Origin: Glaciimonas sp. PCH181
Lineage (GTDB): Bacteria > Pseudomonadota > Gammaproteobacteria > Burkholderiales > Burkholderiaceae_D
Direction of reading: 5' to 3'
Assembly (NCBI RefSeq): GCF_003056055.1
Contig: NZ_PYFP01000002.1
Span: 1,240,001-1,304,000 of the forward strand
Length of the DNA: 64,000 nucleotides
Under the pieces are notes generated by a model, which saw nothing but the letters and a program-made list of their open reading frames with translations, had not been told where the DNA came from and ran no database searches. Position 1 is the first letter of the stretch. The number at the start of each line of letters is the position of its first letter. The position numbers and the translations under genes were made by a program. This document shows, piece after piece, positions 9,601 to 18,004 of the stretch.

Positions 9601-9810
9601 ATTTATATATATAAATAGTAGTAATAGTTAACACCCTCTTTTTCTGTGGATAACAGCTTAATAGTCTTTAAAAACAAGTACTTAAGAAAAGGATAAATAA
9701 GATTTAATGACTGTATTTGTTAACCATAATTGGTGGATAAAAAAAAGAAAATATTTAATGGATGCGTTATTCCCAAATTATGAACAGGGATATCCCTCGA
9801 CTTATCCACA
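9601..9810. repeat. DnaA module 1
   Basis: Left to right: AT-rich run 9601-9615; triplets TAG TAG TAA TAG TTA at 9616-9630; 14 bp; TGTGGATAA at 9645-9653; a one-mismatch box GGTGGATAA at 9732-9740; GATATC at 9789-9794; 7 bp; TTATCCACA at 9802-9810. Confidence 0.8.
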
Positions 9811-9997
9811 GACAAAGTAGCAGTTGCGTGCAGATGTTGTTTGCATGTTGTCTCGTTTGTATTTTTCATATGTTTTTTGGTATGAGATGGTAATTTTTTT
9901 ATGCATTTTGAAGTAGATGAACTCAGATTTTTTTTATTTGTATTTGTCGAACTACTTTGCGATTTTCACAGAACTTCGTTTCTGTTTTGTTTACTTG

Positions 9998-10206
9998 TTC
10001 ATATATATGAATAGTAATAATAGTAAACAACCTTCTTTTCTGTGGATAACACGAGATTCCTTTTTGTAAACAGGCGGTTACTACTTGGATAACAACCCAG
10101 ACAAGACTGTACTAAAAGCGGATAGCTGTTGAATAGAAAATTTAAAATCAAGTTATTCGCCAATTGCCCACATTTAGATCACAGGATATCAACAGAGTTA
10201 TCCACA
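9998..10206. repeat. DnaA module 2
   Basis: Left to right: AT-rich run to 10011; triplets TAG TAA TAA TAG TAA at 10012-10026; 14 bp; TGTGGATAA at 10041-10049; GATATC at 10185-10190; 7 bp; TTATCCACA at 10198-10206. It shares TTTGTAAACA-GCG just inside the first box with module 3. Confidence 0.8.
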
Positions 10207-10510
10207 AAATGATCAATTTCATATTAAAAACAGTCGCTTTTAGCCGATATTAAATGCTGACTAACGTTTTCTGGGTGATACATCGCTTGATAGGACGGCT
10301 GTAAAGCTGCTTGTCGTTTTTAATCCTCGCGTCTGTAGGGTGGTCAAACGTAATTTAACGCAAGAAATGCGGTAAAGAATCCGCAAAACGACGGTCTTTA
10401 GTCGTCGCTGTAGGCTAGTGAACAGTGCTTTTCTCTCTATCTTCGATGTAAACGCGCTCTGTTTCGGCATCATTTTTTCAAAAAATCCGGTTTTACGTCT
10501 TTTAGTTAAC

Positions 10511-10720
10511 GATTTATAGATATAAATAGTAATAATAGTTAACGACTGTTCTTTCTGTGGATAACAGCAAAAAACTATTTGTAAACAAGCGTTTGTAAAT
10601 TGAATAACGTTTGAGTAAACGCTGTATGAGAAATGAATAGTTGTTGAACAAAAAAATAAATTATCAAAAGTCATGAGATATCCCCACTTCAAGTAATAGA
10701 TATCCACAGGTTTATCCACA
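10511..10720. repeat. DnaA module 3
   Basis: Left to right: AT-rich run to 10526; triplets TAG TAA TAA TAG TTA at 10527-10541; 14 bp; TGTGGATAA at 10556-10564; GATATC at 10699-10704, itself part of a one-mismatch box at 10700-10708; 7 bp; TTATCCACA at 10712-10720. Confidence 0.8.
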
Positions 10721-10725
10721 TTTTG

Positions 10726-11028
10726 TCTTTTTTTAACGTGAAATTGCGTCAGACAAATGTGCTTATTCGCCATTGAACAAATGCAATAGAGGCTTCGAAG
10801 GAGGCCCGCAAAAGCAAAATTTGTAAGGAACTCAGAAGATAAAAAAGCGCATAAAACGTGATTTTTGGCACTACGGCGCCTATGAAATCGCTATGGATGA
10901 GGAATGAACGCTCTCAAAAGCAGATTGGAACGTTGCCGTAGTGAGATAACGATAATGTGGTGGGAAAGTTGTGTCGTTGGCTGCAAAACCGCACAGTTCC
11001 GGTTTTGCAGTCAGACAGCTAAGACAGC
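10726..11028. other. Gene-free stretch between DnaA modules and the AsmA gene
   Basis: No credible gene. Two structures are visible. One is a widely spaced inverted repeat, CACTACGGC at 10869-10877 and GCCGTAGTG at 10935-10943. The other is a perfect hairpin at 10981-11010, annotated separately. Confidence 0.6.
10981..11010 (-). terminator. Perfect 11-bp hairpin downstream of the AsmA-family gene
   Basis: CTGCAAAACCG (10981-10991) and CGGTTTTGCAG (11000-11010) form an uninterrupted 11-bp stem with an 8-nt loop, 19 bp after the stop of the minus-strand AsmA gene. There is no T-run after it on either strand. It could stabilise the 3' end or terminate weakly, and it would shield the DnaA-box region from transcription. 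Confidence 0.5.
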
Positions 11029-13059
11029 TTAATGCGCAGAGACAGCTGGTGGTGGAGGTGTAGAGGTCAGTTTTGGCGCAGAAGGTTTCAATTTGACCGT
11101 CCCAAGCAAACTGGCGCAATCGGTTTGCTGTTCGGAACCAAGATTAATCAACGGCACCAACGCGGCGACGGGGGCCAGAATACCGAGCGCAATCGCGCCA
11201 CCAGCCTTTAACGCCAGTACCCCTTTGTCTACCCCTACGTCAGGATTTTTAAAGGTGCCAGCGATGTATAGAGGCGATCTGAGCGAAATTATCCGTAGTC
11301 CTTTGCTTTTTGGCCGGATATTTAACGCCAGAGTCTCATTCGCCAGATTAATTTGACCGCTGATATCAATAATCGCGTCATCGGTATCCAGCAAGAACGT
11401 GCGGGTCTGCATCAGGCCATGCGTGATCGAAAAATCGCTGGCAAGACAATTCAATTTCACCTGCTTGTCGCCGAAAAGCTTGCTCAGCACCACGTTACCG
11501 ATGTTCAGACCTGCGGCTTCGAGGATGAATTTGCTCATCGTGCCTTGGTTGATTAAGGTTTTCAGCTCACCGTTAGAGGTCGCCAGCAGGCTCGCTACGG
11601 AGTTCCCGGTGCCCGACAGTGCTGCATCGCCATTTATCTCGCCAAGGCTGGCACGGGTCGATTCCAGCTTCGGAAACAGCTGTTTGATCTTGAGATGGCG
11701 TGCCGACAGCGCGATATCGGCTTTAATCGTCTTGTTGCTGCCATCGAGCTTGATCGTGGAGACCAGATTGCCACCCGCCACACCAAAGTTCAGTGGCGTC
11801 AAAGACAGCAAACTGTTGTTCAGATGGATATCGGCCTTGAGATTCTGAATCGGCAGCTCTTCGCTGCGGATGATTTTGTGTCCAACAAAATTTACATCCG
11901 CATCGATACTGCCCCAGCGTTCGGTATTGAATTCTTCTGTGGGCAATACTTTGTTGGCGGGCTGCATTTTGGTTGCACCACGGTTGGCTTTGCTGGCATT
12001 CGAATCGGCTCCGATCAGCGGTCCTAAATCTTGCAGTCGTAATTGGTTCGAGACCAGATTACCTTGCAGCAAAGGACGGGGTTTTTTCGCGATATAGGTC
12101 AGCGTGCCTCCTAAATCGCTTTCGCCGACGTGTCCGCTAAATTTTTCGTAGGTCCAGCTGCTATTTGCACCTTGCAGTTTTCCGATTAAGCGCCCTTCTG
12201 TCGAAAACGGTGGCGTGGCTGGCAACACAATTCCGGTGAGCGGATATAAGGCATCCATGCTGGCACCAGAAACTTTGAGCCGCAGGTCAAGCGCTGCCAG
12301 ATCGCTAGGTTTAGTTAAATTACCCTGGATATCGATTGCCGTTTTACCGACGCGCACGCTGGCTTGCAGCGGATACGGCGTGCTGCTGTTTTGCAGCGAT
12401 AACACCGCGCCAGCTTTACCACTGCCGGTCATTGGGGCTTTATTGAAATTGCCAGCGACGTTCCAACCGATGCCGTAACCTTCTTTACTCGTTATTGGTA
12501 GCGTGTCGATATTGGCTTTGATATCGATTTTCTGTAACGGATCAAGCAAACGTACTGTGCCTTTTGCGAGCACTAATTTTTGTAAATCCACTTCCCATTT
12601 GCTAGGCGCGCTAGGTGGAAAGGTCCAGTTATTTTTGCCATCGGCGGCGCGTTCCAGCATGACCAGCGGCGTATCCAATTGCAGTTCTGGCAGGACGATT
12701 TTCTTTTCTAATAAGGGCAGCAGACGCAACGAAAAAGTGACCTGCGCGACTTCGATCATATGCTGGCCGGTTTTGGCCCAATCCGTGTTATCCAGCACAA
12801 TATCTTTGGCGGTCAGTTGCGGCCATGGAATCCAGGCATGCCAGCCCTGCTCTTCCTGTGGTCGCAGCCAGTGCAGCGATAAGTCACCGCGAATGGCGAA
12901 AGGACGACCAGCCGCTTCACTCACGCGCTGGTTGAGCCAGGGTCTGGCCCGATTCCAGTCGAAAGTCAGCATTACCACGATGCAAATCGCGAGTATTACG
13001 AGCAAAATAGCAGCGCACCATCCAAGAATTTTGAATCCACGAAATCGGGTAGTAGTCAT
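11029..13059 (-). CDS. AsmA-family inner-membrane-anchored protein
   Basis: This 676-residue protein starts with one membrane anchor (about residues 9-31), followed by the AsmA N-terminal text DWNRARPWLNQRVSEAAGRPFAIRGDL. The rest is periplasmic and rich in beta repeats. The C-terminal AsmA block includes GELKTLINQGTMSKFILEAAGLNIGN and LFGDKQVKLNCLASDF. AsmA-like proteins of the VPS13/Chorein-like repeating-groove type are linked to phospholipid transport and outer-membrane homeostasis. It appears monocistronic: putA lies 364 bp upstream with its own terminator in between. A proline/Ala-rich tail (KLTSTPPPPAVSAH) ends the protein. Confidence 0.85.
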   Translation of the reverse strand: MTTTRFRGFKILGWCAAILLVILAICIVVMLTFDWNRARPWLNQRVSEAAGRPFAIRGDLSLHWLRPQEEQGWHAWIPWPQLTAKDIVLDNTDWAKTGQHMIEVAQVTFSLRLLPLLEKKIVLPELQLDTPLVMLERAADGKNNWTFPPSAPSKWEVDLQKLVLAKGTVRLLDPLQKIDIKANIDTLPITSKEGYGIGWNVAGNFNKAPMTGSGKAGAVLSLQNSSTPYPLQASVRVGKTAIDIQGNLTKPSDLAALDLRLKVSGASMDALYPLTGIVLPATPPFSTEGRLIGKLQGANSSWTYEKFSGHVGESDLGGTLTYIAKKPRPLLQGNLVSNQLRLQDLGPLIGADSNASKANRGATKMQPANKVLPTEEFNTERWGSIDADVNFVGHKIIRSEELPIQNLKADIHLNNSLLSLTPLNFGVAGGNLVSTIKLDGSNKTIKADIALSARHLKIKQLFPKLESTRASLGEINGDAALSGTGNSVASLLATSNGELKTLINQGTMSKFILEAAGLNIGNVVLSKLFGDKQVKLNCLASDFSITHGLMQTRTFLLDTDDAIIDISGQINLANETLALNIRPKSKGLRIISLRSPLYIAGTFKNPDVGVDKGVLALKAGGAIALGILAPVAALVPLINLGSEQQTDCASLLGTVKLKPSAPKLTSTPPPPAVSAH

Positions 13060-13423
13060 AGACGTTTATGAAGTTAGACATTAACGCGTAAGGCTATTTG
13101 ATGCCGTTGAACATTGCGCATGCGTTCAACGTATGTCACGGAAGGTTTTGTTTAATATGAGGCTGAATGTGTAGCTTACGTCGACCACAGTTTTTGCATC
13201 TGTGGATATAGACTTAAATGCCTGCTGTTTTCCAGCGTACATGGATTTAGGGTTAACGACAACTTGTAGTCTTTCAGCACAACCAGATTTGCCCGGTTAC
13301 AGCCATTTTTTATGTTGTAAACGAAAAAAGCCATCGTCAATTACGATGGCTTTTTAACGATGCAACAGACGGCCAGCAATGGCAGCCAAATTGCGTGAGA
13401 TAAAACTTTCTTCCGGCTAGATT
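13060..13423. other. Intergenic region between the AsmA gene and putA
   Basis: It contains the putA terminator (13324-13356) and, nearer 13060, the presumed minus-strand promoter of the AsmA gene. One single-mismatch DnaA-like 9-mer (TGTGGATAT) lies at 13201-13209. Nothing else was recognised. Confidence 0.55.
13324..13356 (-). terminator. Rho-independent terminator of putA
   Basis: GCCATCGT (13330-13337) pairs with ACGATGGC (13343-13350) around CAATT. It has an A-run before and a T-run after, so it works in both directions. It lies 74 bp after the putA stop on the minus strand. Confidence 0.9.
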
Positions 13424-16400
13424 TTACGCTTCCAATGTCATCAAACTAGCGTTACCACCAGCGGCAGTGGTGTTCACGCATAAAGCACGTTCAGCGACGA
13501 GTCGCCAAAGCGGAATCGGTGCGAATTCAGAGGTTTCCAGCACCGGCACCAACGCCCCATCGCGCGCCGCCAGTAAAGGATGCAAACGCGCCAGCTCGGC
13601 GTTATCGACTAACGCCAGATTGAGTGAAATCCCCTCCGCATCGCTGCTATTGACGACGTTGTTAATAGTTACAATCGCCTCGCGAACGGGTTTAGGCAAG
13701 CCATTTGGGATGAATGCCGATGCAGATGCTTCAATCACCGGCGTATTGCCCGTGGCAAGGACAGCCGCGAGCTGATTCAACATCACGGCAACGCTTTGCG
13801 CGCTGCATAACACTGCGCCGCGGGGCGCAAATGACAAGGTATTGCGCTCTCCGGTAGGGCCGGGCAAGATCATCGAGGTACCGAGCCAGCTATCGTGAAT
13901 ATATTCCTGACCCAGCGCTGCGATACGTTCATGGCCGTGGGTTTTGGCCCATGCCAATAATGCTTGCAATGTCGACGTGCCTTTTCTGACCGTGGCGGTG
14001 GTCTCATGGATGGTGTGTGCGCCCAGATTCACCGTTGGATGACGTTGCAAACGTTTTAGATAAAGCGGACCACCAGCTTTAGGGCCAGTGCCGGATTTGC
14101 CTTCGCCACCGAATGGCTGCACGCCAACTACTGCGCCGACGATATTCCGATTGACATAGATGTTGCCGACATGCGCACTGCGTGAAATGAAATCGATCGT
14201 CTCGTCGATACGCGAATGCACGCCTAGCGTTAAGCCATAACCGCTGGCGTTAATCGCAGCGATCAGTTGCGGCAATTGTTCACGCGTATAACGCAACACA
14301 TGCAACACCGGACCAAATACTTCGCGCTGCAATTCATCTAGCGAGCCGATTTCAATCAGCGTCGGCGGCACAAACGTACCGTGATCTTCTTCAGCAGAAA
14401 GTGATAGCTGGAAAAAGTCTTTTGCCGTGGCTTTCATTTTCTCGATATGCGCCAGTAATTGTGTCTGCGCTTCGGCATCAATGACCGGACCGATATCGGT
14501 GACTAACCGATCGGGATTGCCGATGCGCAATTCCTGCATCGCGCCTTTTAACATGTGAATAGTGCGAGTCGCGATATCGTTTTGCAGACATAACACGCGC
14601 AGTGCAGAACAACGCTGACCAGCACTATCGAAGGCCGAACTCAGCACATCCACCACGACTTGTTCCGGCAGCGCGCTGGAATCCATAATCAATACATTTT
14701 GACCGCCGGTTTCGGCAATAAATGGCAGATCGATTTTTTCTTTGATTGCGCGTTGCGCCAGCGTACGATTGATCAGCTGGGCTACTTCGGTGGAACCGGT
14801 AAAGATCACGCCTTTTACCCGTGCATCCGCTGTCAGCGCCGCGCCGACAGTATCACCGCGACCCGGCAGCAATTGCAGCGCCGCAGCGGGAATGCCAGCC
14901 TGATGCAGCAACTGCACCGCACGCGTGGCAATCAACGGTGTTTGTTCAGCAGGTTTAGCAAGTACGACGTTACCTGCTGCAAGCGAGGCGCTAATCTCGC
15001 CGACAAAAATTGCCAGCGGAAAATTCCATGGGCTGATGCAGACCACTGGTCCCAGCGCCAATGCATTTTGTGCGCGAGAAATTTGCGCGGCGTAGTAACG
15101 TAAAAAGTCGACCGCTTCACGTACTTCAGCAATGCCATTAGGGAACGATTTTCCGGCTTCGCGGATCGCCAGCGCGATGAGTTCTAATTGATTTTCTTCG
15201 AACAAATCGGCAGCGCGCATCAGCATTTCGGCGCGGTCGGCTGTGGCGGTGGTCTGCCAGTCGATTGCATACGAAGTTGCGGCTTGCAAAGCCTGTTCCA
15301 CGTCATCCGCATTAGCTTCAATAACGGTACCAACGACATCGCGATGATCGGCAGGATTCAGAATTTGCAGTGCTTCACCCTCCCCGCTATGGGACTTTTC
15401 TGCAAGCAAAGGCATGGCTTGCCATTTGCGTCCGCCAAACTGCTGAAATGCCACATCGATTTCGCGTAATACTTCTTCGTTGCTGAGATCCAGACCTGCA
15501 GAATTTTTGCGCTCGGCACCATACAGCGCGCGCGGCAAAGCGATATTCGCGTGAGGTTCACCACCAAGTTTGCGTGCAGCATCAAGCGGATCTGCAATTA
15601 GCATATCGATGGAAACATTTTCATCGACGATTTGATTTACGAAGGATGAATTCGCGCCGTTTTCTAACAGTCGTCGTACCAGATAAGCCAGCAAAGTTTG
15701 ATGTGAGCCGACTGGTGCATAAATCCGGCACGGCTTATCCAAATTATCTTTTCCGACTACTTGATCGTAGAGTGTTTCGCCCATGCCGTGCAGACATTGA
15801 AACTCATAATCGGTGATGCCTTTTTCTTGCGCCCAACTATAAATAGTCGCCAAAGTATGCGCGTTATGCGTCGCAAATTGCGGATAAATGACATCGGTTG
15901 CCGCCAGCAATTTTTGCGCACAGGCAAGGTAAGAAACATCAGTGTAAATCTTGCGGGTATATACCGGATAACCGGGCATGCCATCGACTTGCGCACGTTT
16001 GATTTCAGCATCCCAATACGCACCCTTCACCAACCGGACCATAAATTTTTGACCGCTGCGACGCGCCAGATCGGCCAGATAATCAATCACGAAAGGACAG
16101 CGCTTTTGATAGCCCTGGACAACGTAGCCGAGCCCCTGAAAACCGGCCAGATCAGGATCAAATGCCAGCGCTTCCATCAGATCGAGCGACAGTTCCAGCC
16201 GATCGGCTTCTTCCGCATCGATATTCAGGCCGATATCGTACTGTTTAGCCAGTAATAACAGCTGTTTTAAACGCGGCAATAATTCGCTCAGCGTGCGTTG
16301 TTGTTGAGCGCGTGAATAGCGCGGATGCAGCGCCGATAATTTGACTGAAATGCCCGGACCGTCTTTAATGCCGCGCCCTGCCGAGGCTTTGCCGATGGCG

Positions 16401-17134
16401 TGAATTGCGGTTTCATACGACTGGTAATACGCCTGCGCATCTTCTTCGGTCAGCGCCGCTTCGCCCAGCATGTCGTAAGAGTAGCGATAACCGCGTTTCT
16501 CATTTTCACGACTATTTTTAAGTGCCTCGTCGATGGTTTGTCCGGTGACGAATTGATTTCCCAGCATACGCATCGCGACATCCACGCCTTTGCGGATCAA
16601 TGGCTCGCCGCCCTTGCTGATCAGTTTAGTCAGCGCCGAACCCAAACCGCGCTCGCTATTCGTACTCACCAGTTTGCCGGTGATCAATAATCCCCAAGTT
16701 GCCGCATTGACGAACATCGATGGCGATTCGCCCAGATGACGACGCCAGTCGCCTTTACTGATTTTGTCAGCGATCAATCGATCCGCCGTCTGATAATCGG
16801 GAATCCGCAACAATGCCTCGGCCAGACACATCAGCGCCACGCCCTCTTCCGATGAAAGCGAGAATTCATGCATCAGCGCATCGACGCCAGAGGCGCGGGT
16901 ACGTTTTTCGCGTACTGATTGCACCAACTTACGTGCCAATTGCTGGCTGGCAGCGTGTGCTTGCGGCGTATCTTCCACCTGCCCCAGCAACCATTGCACA
17001 GCCAGCGATTCATCGCGGCGATAGGCGGCAGTAATGGCTGCGCGCAATGGCGACGGGTTGCGCGTCACTTCTGCGTGAAATGCGGTGAATGGAAGCGTGC
17101 TCAGAGGGGAAGTCGGCGTTGCGTGCGTCGGCAT
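13424..17134 (-). CDS. putA: Bifunctional proline dehydrogenase / pyrroline-5-carboxylate dehydrogenase PutA
   Basis: This is a long trifunctional-length PutA (1236 residues from the ATG at 17134; an in-frame TTG at 17167 would add 11). The FAD proline dehydrogenase barrel spans roughly residues 170-480, including GRGIKDGPGISVKLSALHPRY and FMVRLVKGAYWD. The aldehyde dehydrogenase domain (about 530-1000) has FTGSTEVA for NAD, catalytic Glu808 in FIAETGGQN and nucleophile Cys842 in SAGQRCSAL. A C-terminal ALDH-like extension follows. The enzyme converts proline to glutamate and feeds electrons to quinone. The N-terminus starts directly with the alpha-domain (FTAFHAEV) and lacks the ribbon-helix-helix DNA-binding domain of E. 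coli PutA, so it should not repress itself. The divergent Lrp-type gene is the likely regulator. Confidence 0.95.
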   Translation of the reverse strand: MPTHATPTSPLSTLPFTAFHAEVTRNPSPLRAAITAAYRRDESLAVQWLLGQVEDTPQAHAASQQLARKLVQSVREKRTRASGVDALMHEFSLSSEEGVALMCLAEALLRIPDYQTADRLIADKISKGDWRRHLGESPSMFVNAATWGLLITGKLVSTNSERGLGSALTKLISKGGEPLIRKGVDVAMRMLGNQFVTGQTIDEALKNSRENEKRGYRYSYDMLGEAALTEEDAQAYYQSYETAIHAIGKASAGRGIKDGPGISVKLSALHPRYSRAQQQRTLSELLPRLKQLLLLAKQYDIGLNIDAEEADRLELSLDLMEALAFDPDLAGFQGLGYVVQGYQKRCPFVIDYLADLARRSGQKFMVRLVKGAYWDAEIKRAQVDGMPGYPVYTRKIYTDVSYLACAQKLLAATDVIYPQFATHNAHTLATIYSWAQEKGITDYEFQCLHGMGETLYDQVVGKDNLDKPCRIYAPVGSHQTLLAYLVRRLLENGANSSFVNQIVDENVSIDMLIADPLDAARKLGGEPHANIALPRALYGAERKNSAGLDLSNEEVLREIDVAFQQFGGRKWQAMPLLAEKSHSGEGEALQILNPADHRDVVGTVIEANADDVEQALQAATSYAIDWQTTATADRAEMLMRAADLFEENQLELIALAIREAGKSFPNGIAEVREAVDFLRYYAAQISRAQNALALGPVVCISPWNFPLAIFVGEISASLAAGNVVLAKPAEQTPLIATRAVQLLHQAGIPAAALQLLPGRGDTVGAALTADARVKGVIFTGSTEVAQLINRTLAQRAIKEKIDLPFIAETGGQNVLIMDSSALPEQVVVDVLSSAFDSAGQRCSALRVLCLQNDIATRTIHMLKGAMQELRIGNPDRLVTDIGPVIDAEAQTQLLAHIEKMKATAKDFFQLSLSAEEDHGTFVPPTLIEIGSLDELQREVFGPVLHVLRYTREQLPQLIAAINASGYGLTLGVHSRIDETIDFISRSAHVGNIYVNRNIVGAVVGVQPFGGEGKSGTGPKAGGPLYLKRLQRHPTVNLGAHTIHETTATVRKGTSTLQALLAWAKTHGHERIAALGQEYIHDSWLGTSMILPGPTGERNTLSFAPRGAVLCSAQSVAVMLNQLAAVLATGNTPVIEASASAFIPNGLPKPVREAIVTINNVVNSSDAEGISLNLALVDNAELARLHPLLAARDGALVPVLETSEFAPIPLWRLVAERALCVNTTAAGGNASLMTLEA

Positions 17135-17323
17135 GGTGGTTGTCTCGGAATAAGTAAAAAGCAACAAAAGGAAAGGAAACTAGTAGAATTGCGGAATATT
17201 GCAGAATGTTTGCGAATCGATCGATTGTAGGCGTCATTACGATGGATTTATTCTGGTAATTGGGGCGTCTATCAGAATTTTCTTATCAATGAGGAAATTT
17301 GACCGAATAAAATTTTTCTGGAA
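17135..17323. promoter_or_regulatory. Divergent putA / lrp control region
   Basis: This 189-bp intergenic stretch between oppositely transcribed putA and the Lrp-type gene must hold both promoters. The centre contains AT-rich text with CGATCGATCG-like symmetry near 17216-17226 and should contain the Lrp-type binding sites, although no single operator can be fixed by eye. Confidence 0.5.
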
Positions 17324-17791
17324 ATGGCCAATATGCTCGACAAAATCAGTAAAAGAATTCTTTCCGAGTTGCAAAATGACGGGCGCATCAGCAATGTCGA
17401 TCTATCCGCACGGGTAAATCTGTCGCCTGCCGCTTGCCTGGAACGGGTCCGCAAATTACAGGATGCGGGCTATATCATGCATTACACGGCGCAACTCAAC
17501 CCGCAACTGCTGGATGTGGCGCTGCTGGTGTTTATTGAAGTAGTGCTGGATCGCACCACGCCGGAAGTGTTTGATGCCTTTAGCAAGAGCGTACAGGTCA
17601 TCCCGGAAGTGCTGGAATGCCATATGGTGGCAGGGGGCTTTGATTATCTGGTGAAGGCGCGTGTGAAAGACATGAACGCGTACCGTGAATTTTTGGGCAA
17701 ATCGTTGTTGCAATTGAAGGGTGTGCGTGAGACCCATACTTACGCGGTGATGGAAGAGGTGAAGCACACCACGCGGCTGCCTATTCGGTAG
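17324..17791 (+). CDS. Lrp/AsnC-family regulator, probable proline-responsive activator of putA
   Basis: This 155-residue protein has an N-terminal helix-turn-helix (LDKISKRILSELQNDGRISNVDLSARVNLSPAACLERVRKLQDAGYI) and a C-terminal RAM ligand-binding domain containing ECHMVAGGFDYLVKARVKDM. Length and domain order are those of Lrp/AsnC regulators. It is transcribed divergently from putA across 189 bp. In alpha- and some other proteobacteria, PutR, an Lrp-type protein in this arrangement, activates putA in response to proline; the same role is inferred here, supported by the missing repressor domain in PutA. ATG codons at 17324 and 17333 are both possible starts. Confidence 0.88.
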   Translation: MANMLDKISKRILSELQNDGRISNVDLSARVNLSPAACLERVRKLQDAGYIMHYTAQLNPQLLDVALLVFIEVVLDRTTPEVFDAFSKSVQVIPEVLECHMVAGGFDYLVKARVKDMNAYREFLGKSLLQLKGVRETHTYAVMEEVKHTTRLPIR

Positions 17792-18004
17792 TGTTTTGCA
17801 AGGTTTAAAGAAGGTTTTCGGCGCTTCCATCCAGCCTGACTTCGGCGGGCTAATTGCGGCGGTTGAAAAAAGGAAAAGTATCTGTATTTGATGTAAAAAC
17901 GGCAGATAAATTTGGATCACGGGAGAGATCCAAATTTCTGAAATTAATATAAAAAGCCCGTTGAAAAACTCGTTGGAAATCCCCGCAAAGAACCGCTGAA
18001 TTGG

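Larger units (their letters stand above)
9596..10725. other. Candidate replication-origin-type region: three DnaA-box/DnaA-trio modules
   Basis: This non-coding AT-rich block carries six perfect 9-bp DnaA boxes: TGTGGATAA at 9645-9653, 10041-10049 and 10556-10564, and TTATCCACA at 9802-9810, 10198-10206 and 10712-10720. Near-matches occur at 9732-9740 and 10700-10708. They form three copies of one design: AT-rich run, TAG/TAA triplets, 14 bp, box, about 130 bp, GATATC, 7 bp, inverted box. The box pairs span 166, 166 and 165 bp. The triplets beside a box on the AT-rich side match the DnaA-trio and unwinding architecture described for bacterial oriC; E. coli has TTATTAG before box R1. No dnaA, dnaN, parAB or gidA is in the window. 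A DnaA-titration site or a secondary replicon origin are alternatives. Confidence 0.7.

Noticed and set aside
10261..10773. 170-codon minus-strand frame inside the DnaA-box region
   Set aside because: It covers module 3, is rich in Ile/Tyr/Lys/Phe as expected from AT-rich non-coding DNA, has no recognisable domain and would translate the conserved DnaA boxes.
10880..11119. 79-codon minus-strand frame overlapping the AsmA gene end
   Set aside because: It overlaps a well-supported gene in another frame and contains the 11-bp hairpin; composition is not protein-like.
13201..13209. TGTGGATAT as a further DnaA box of the origin-like region
   Set aside because: Single isolated near-match about 2.5 kb away, without trio, AT-rich run or partner box.
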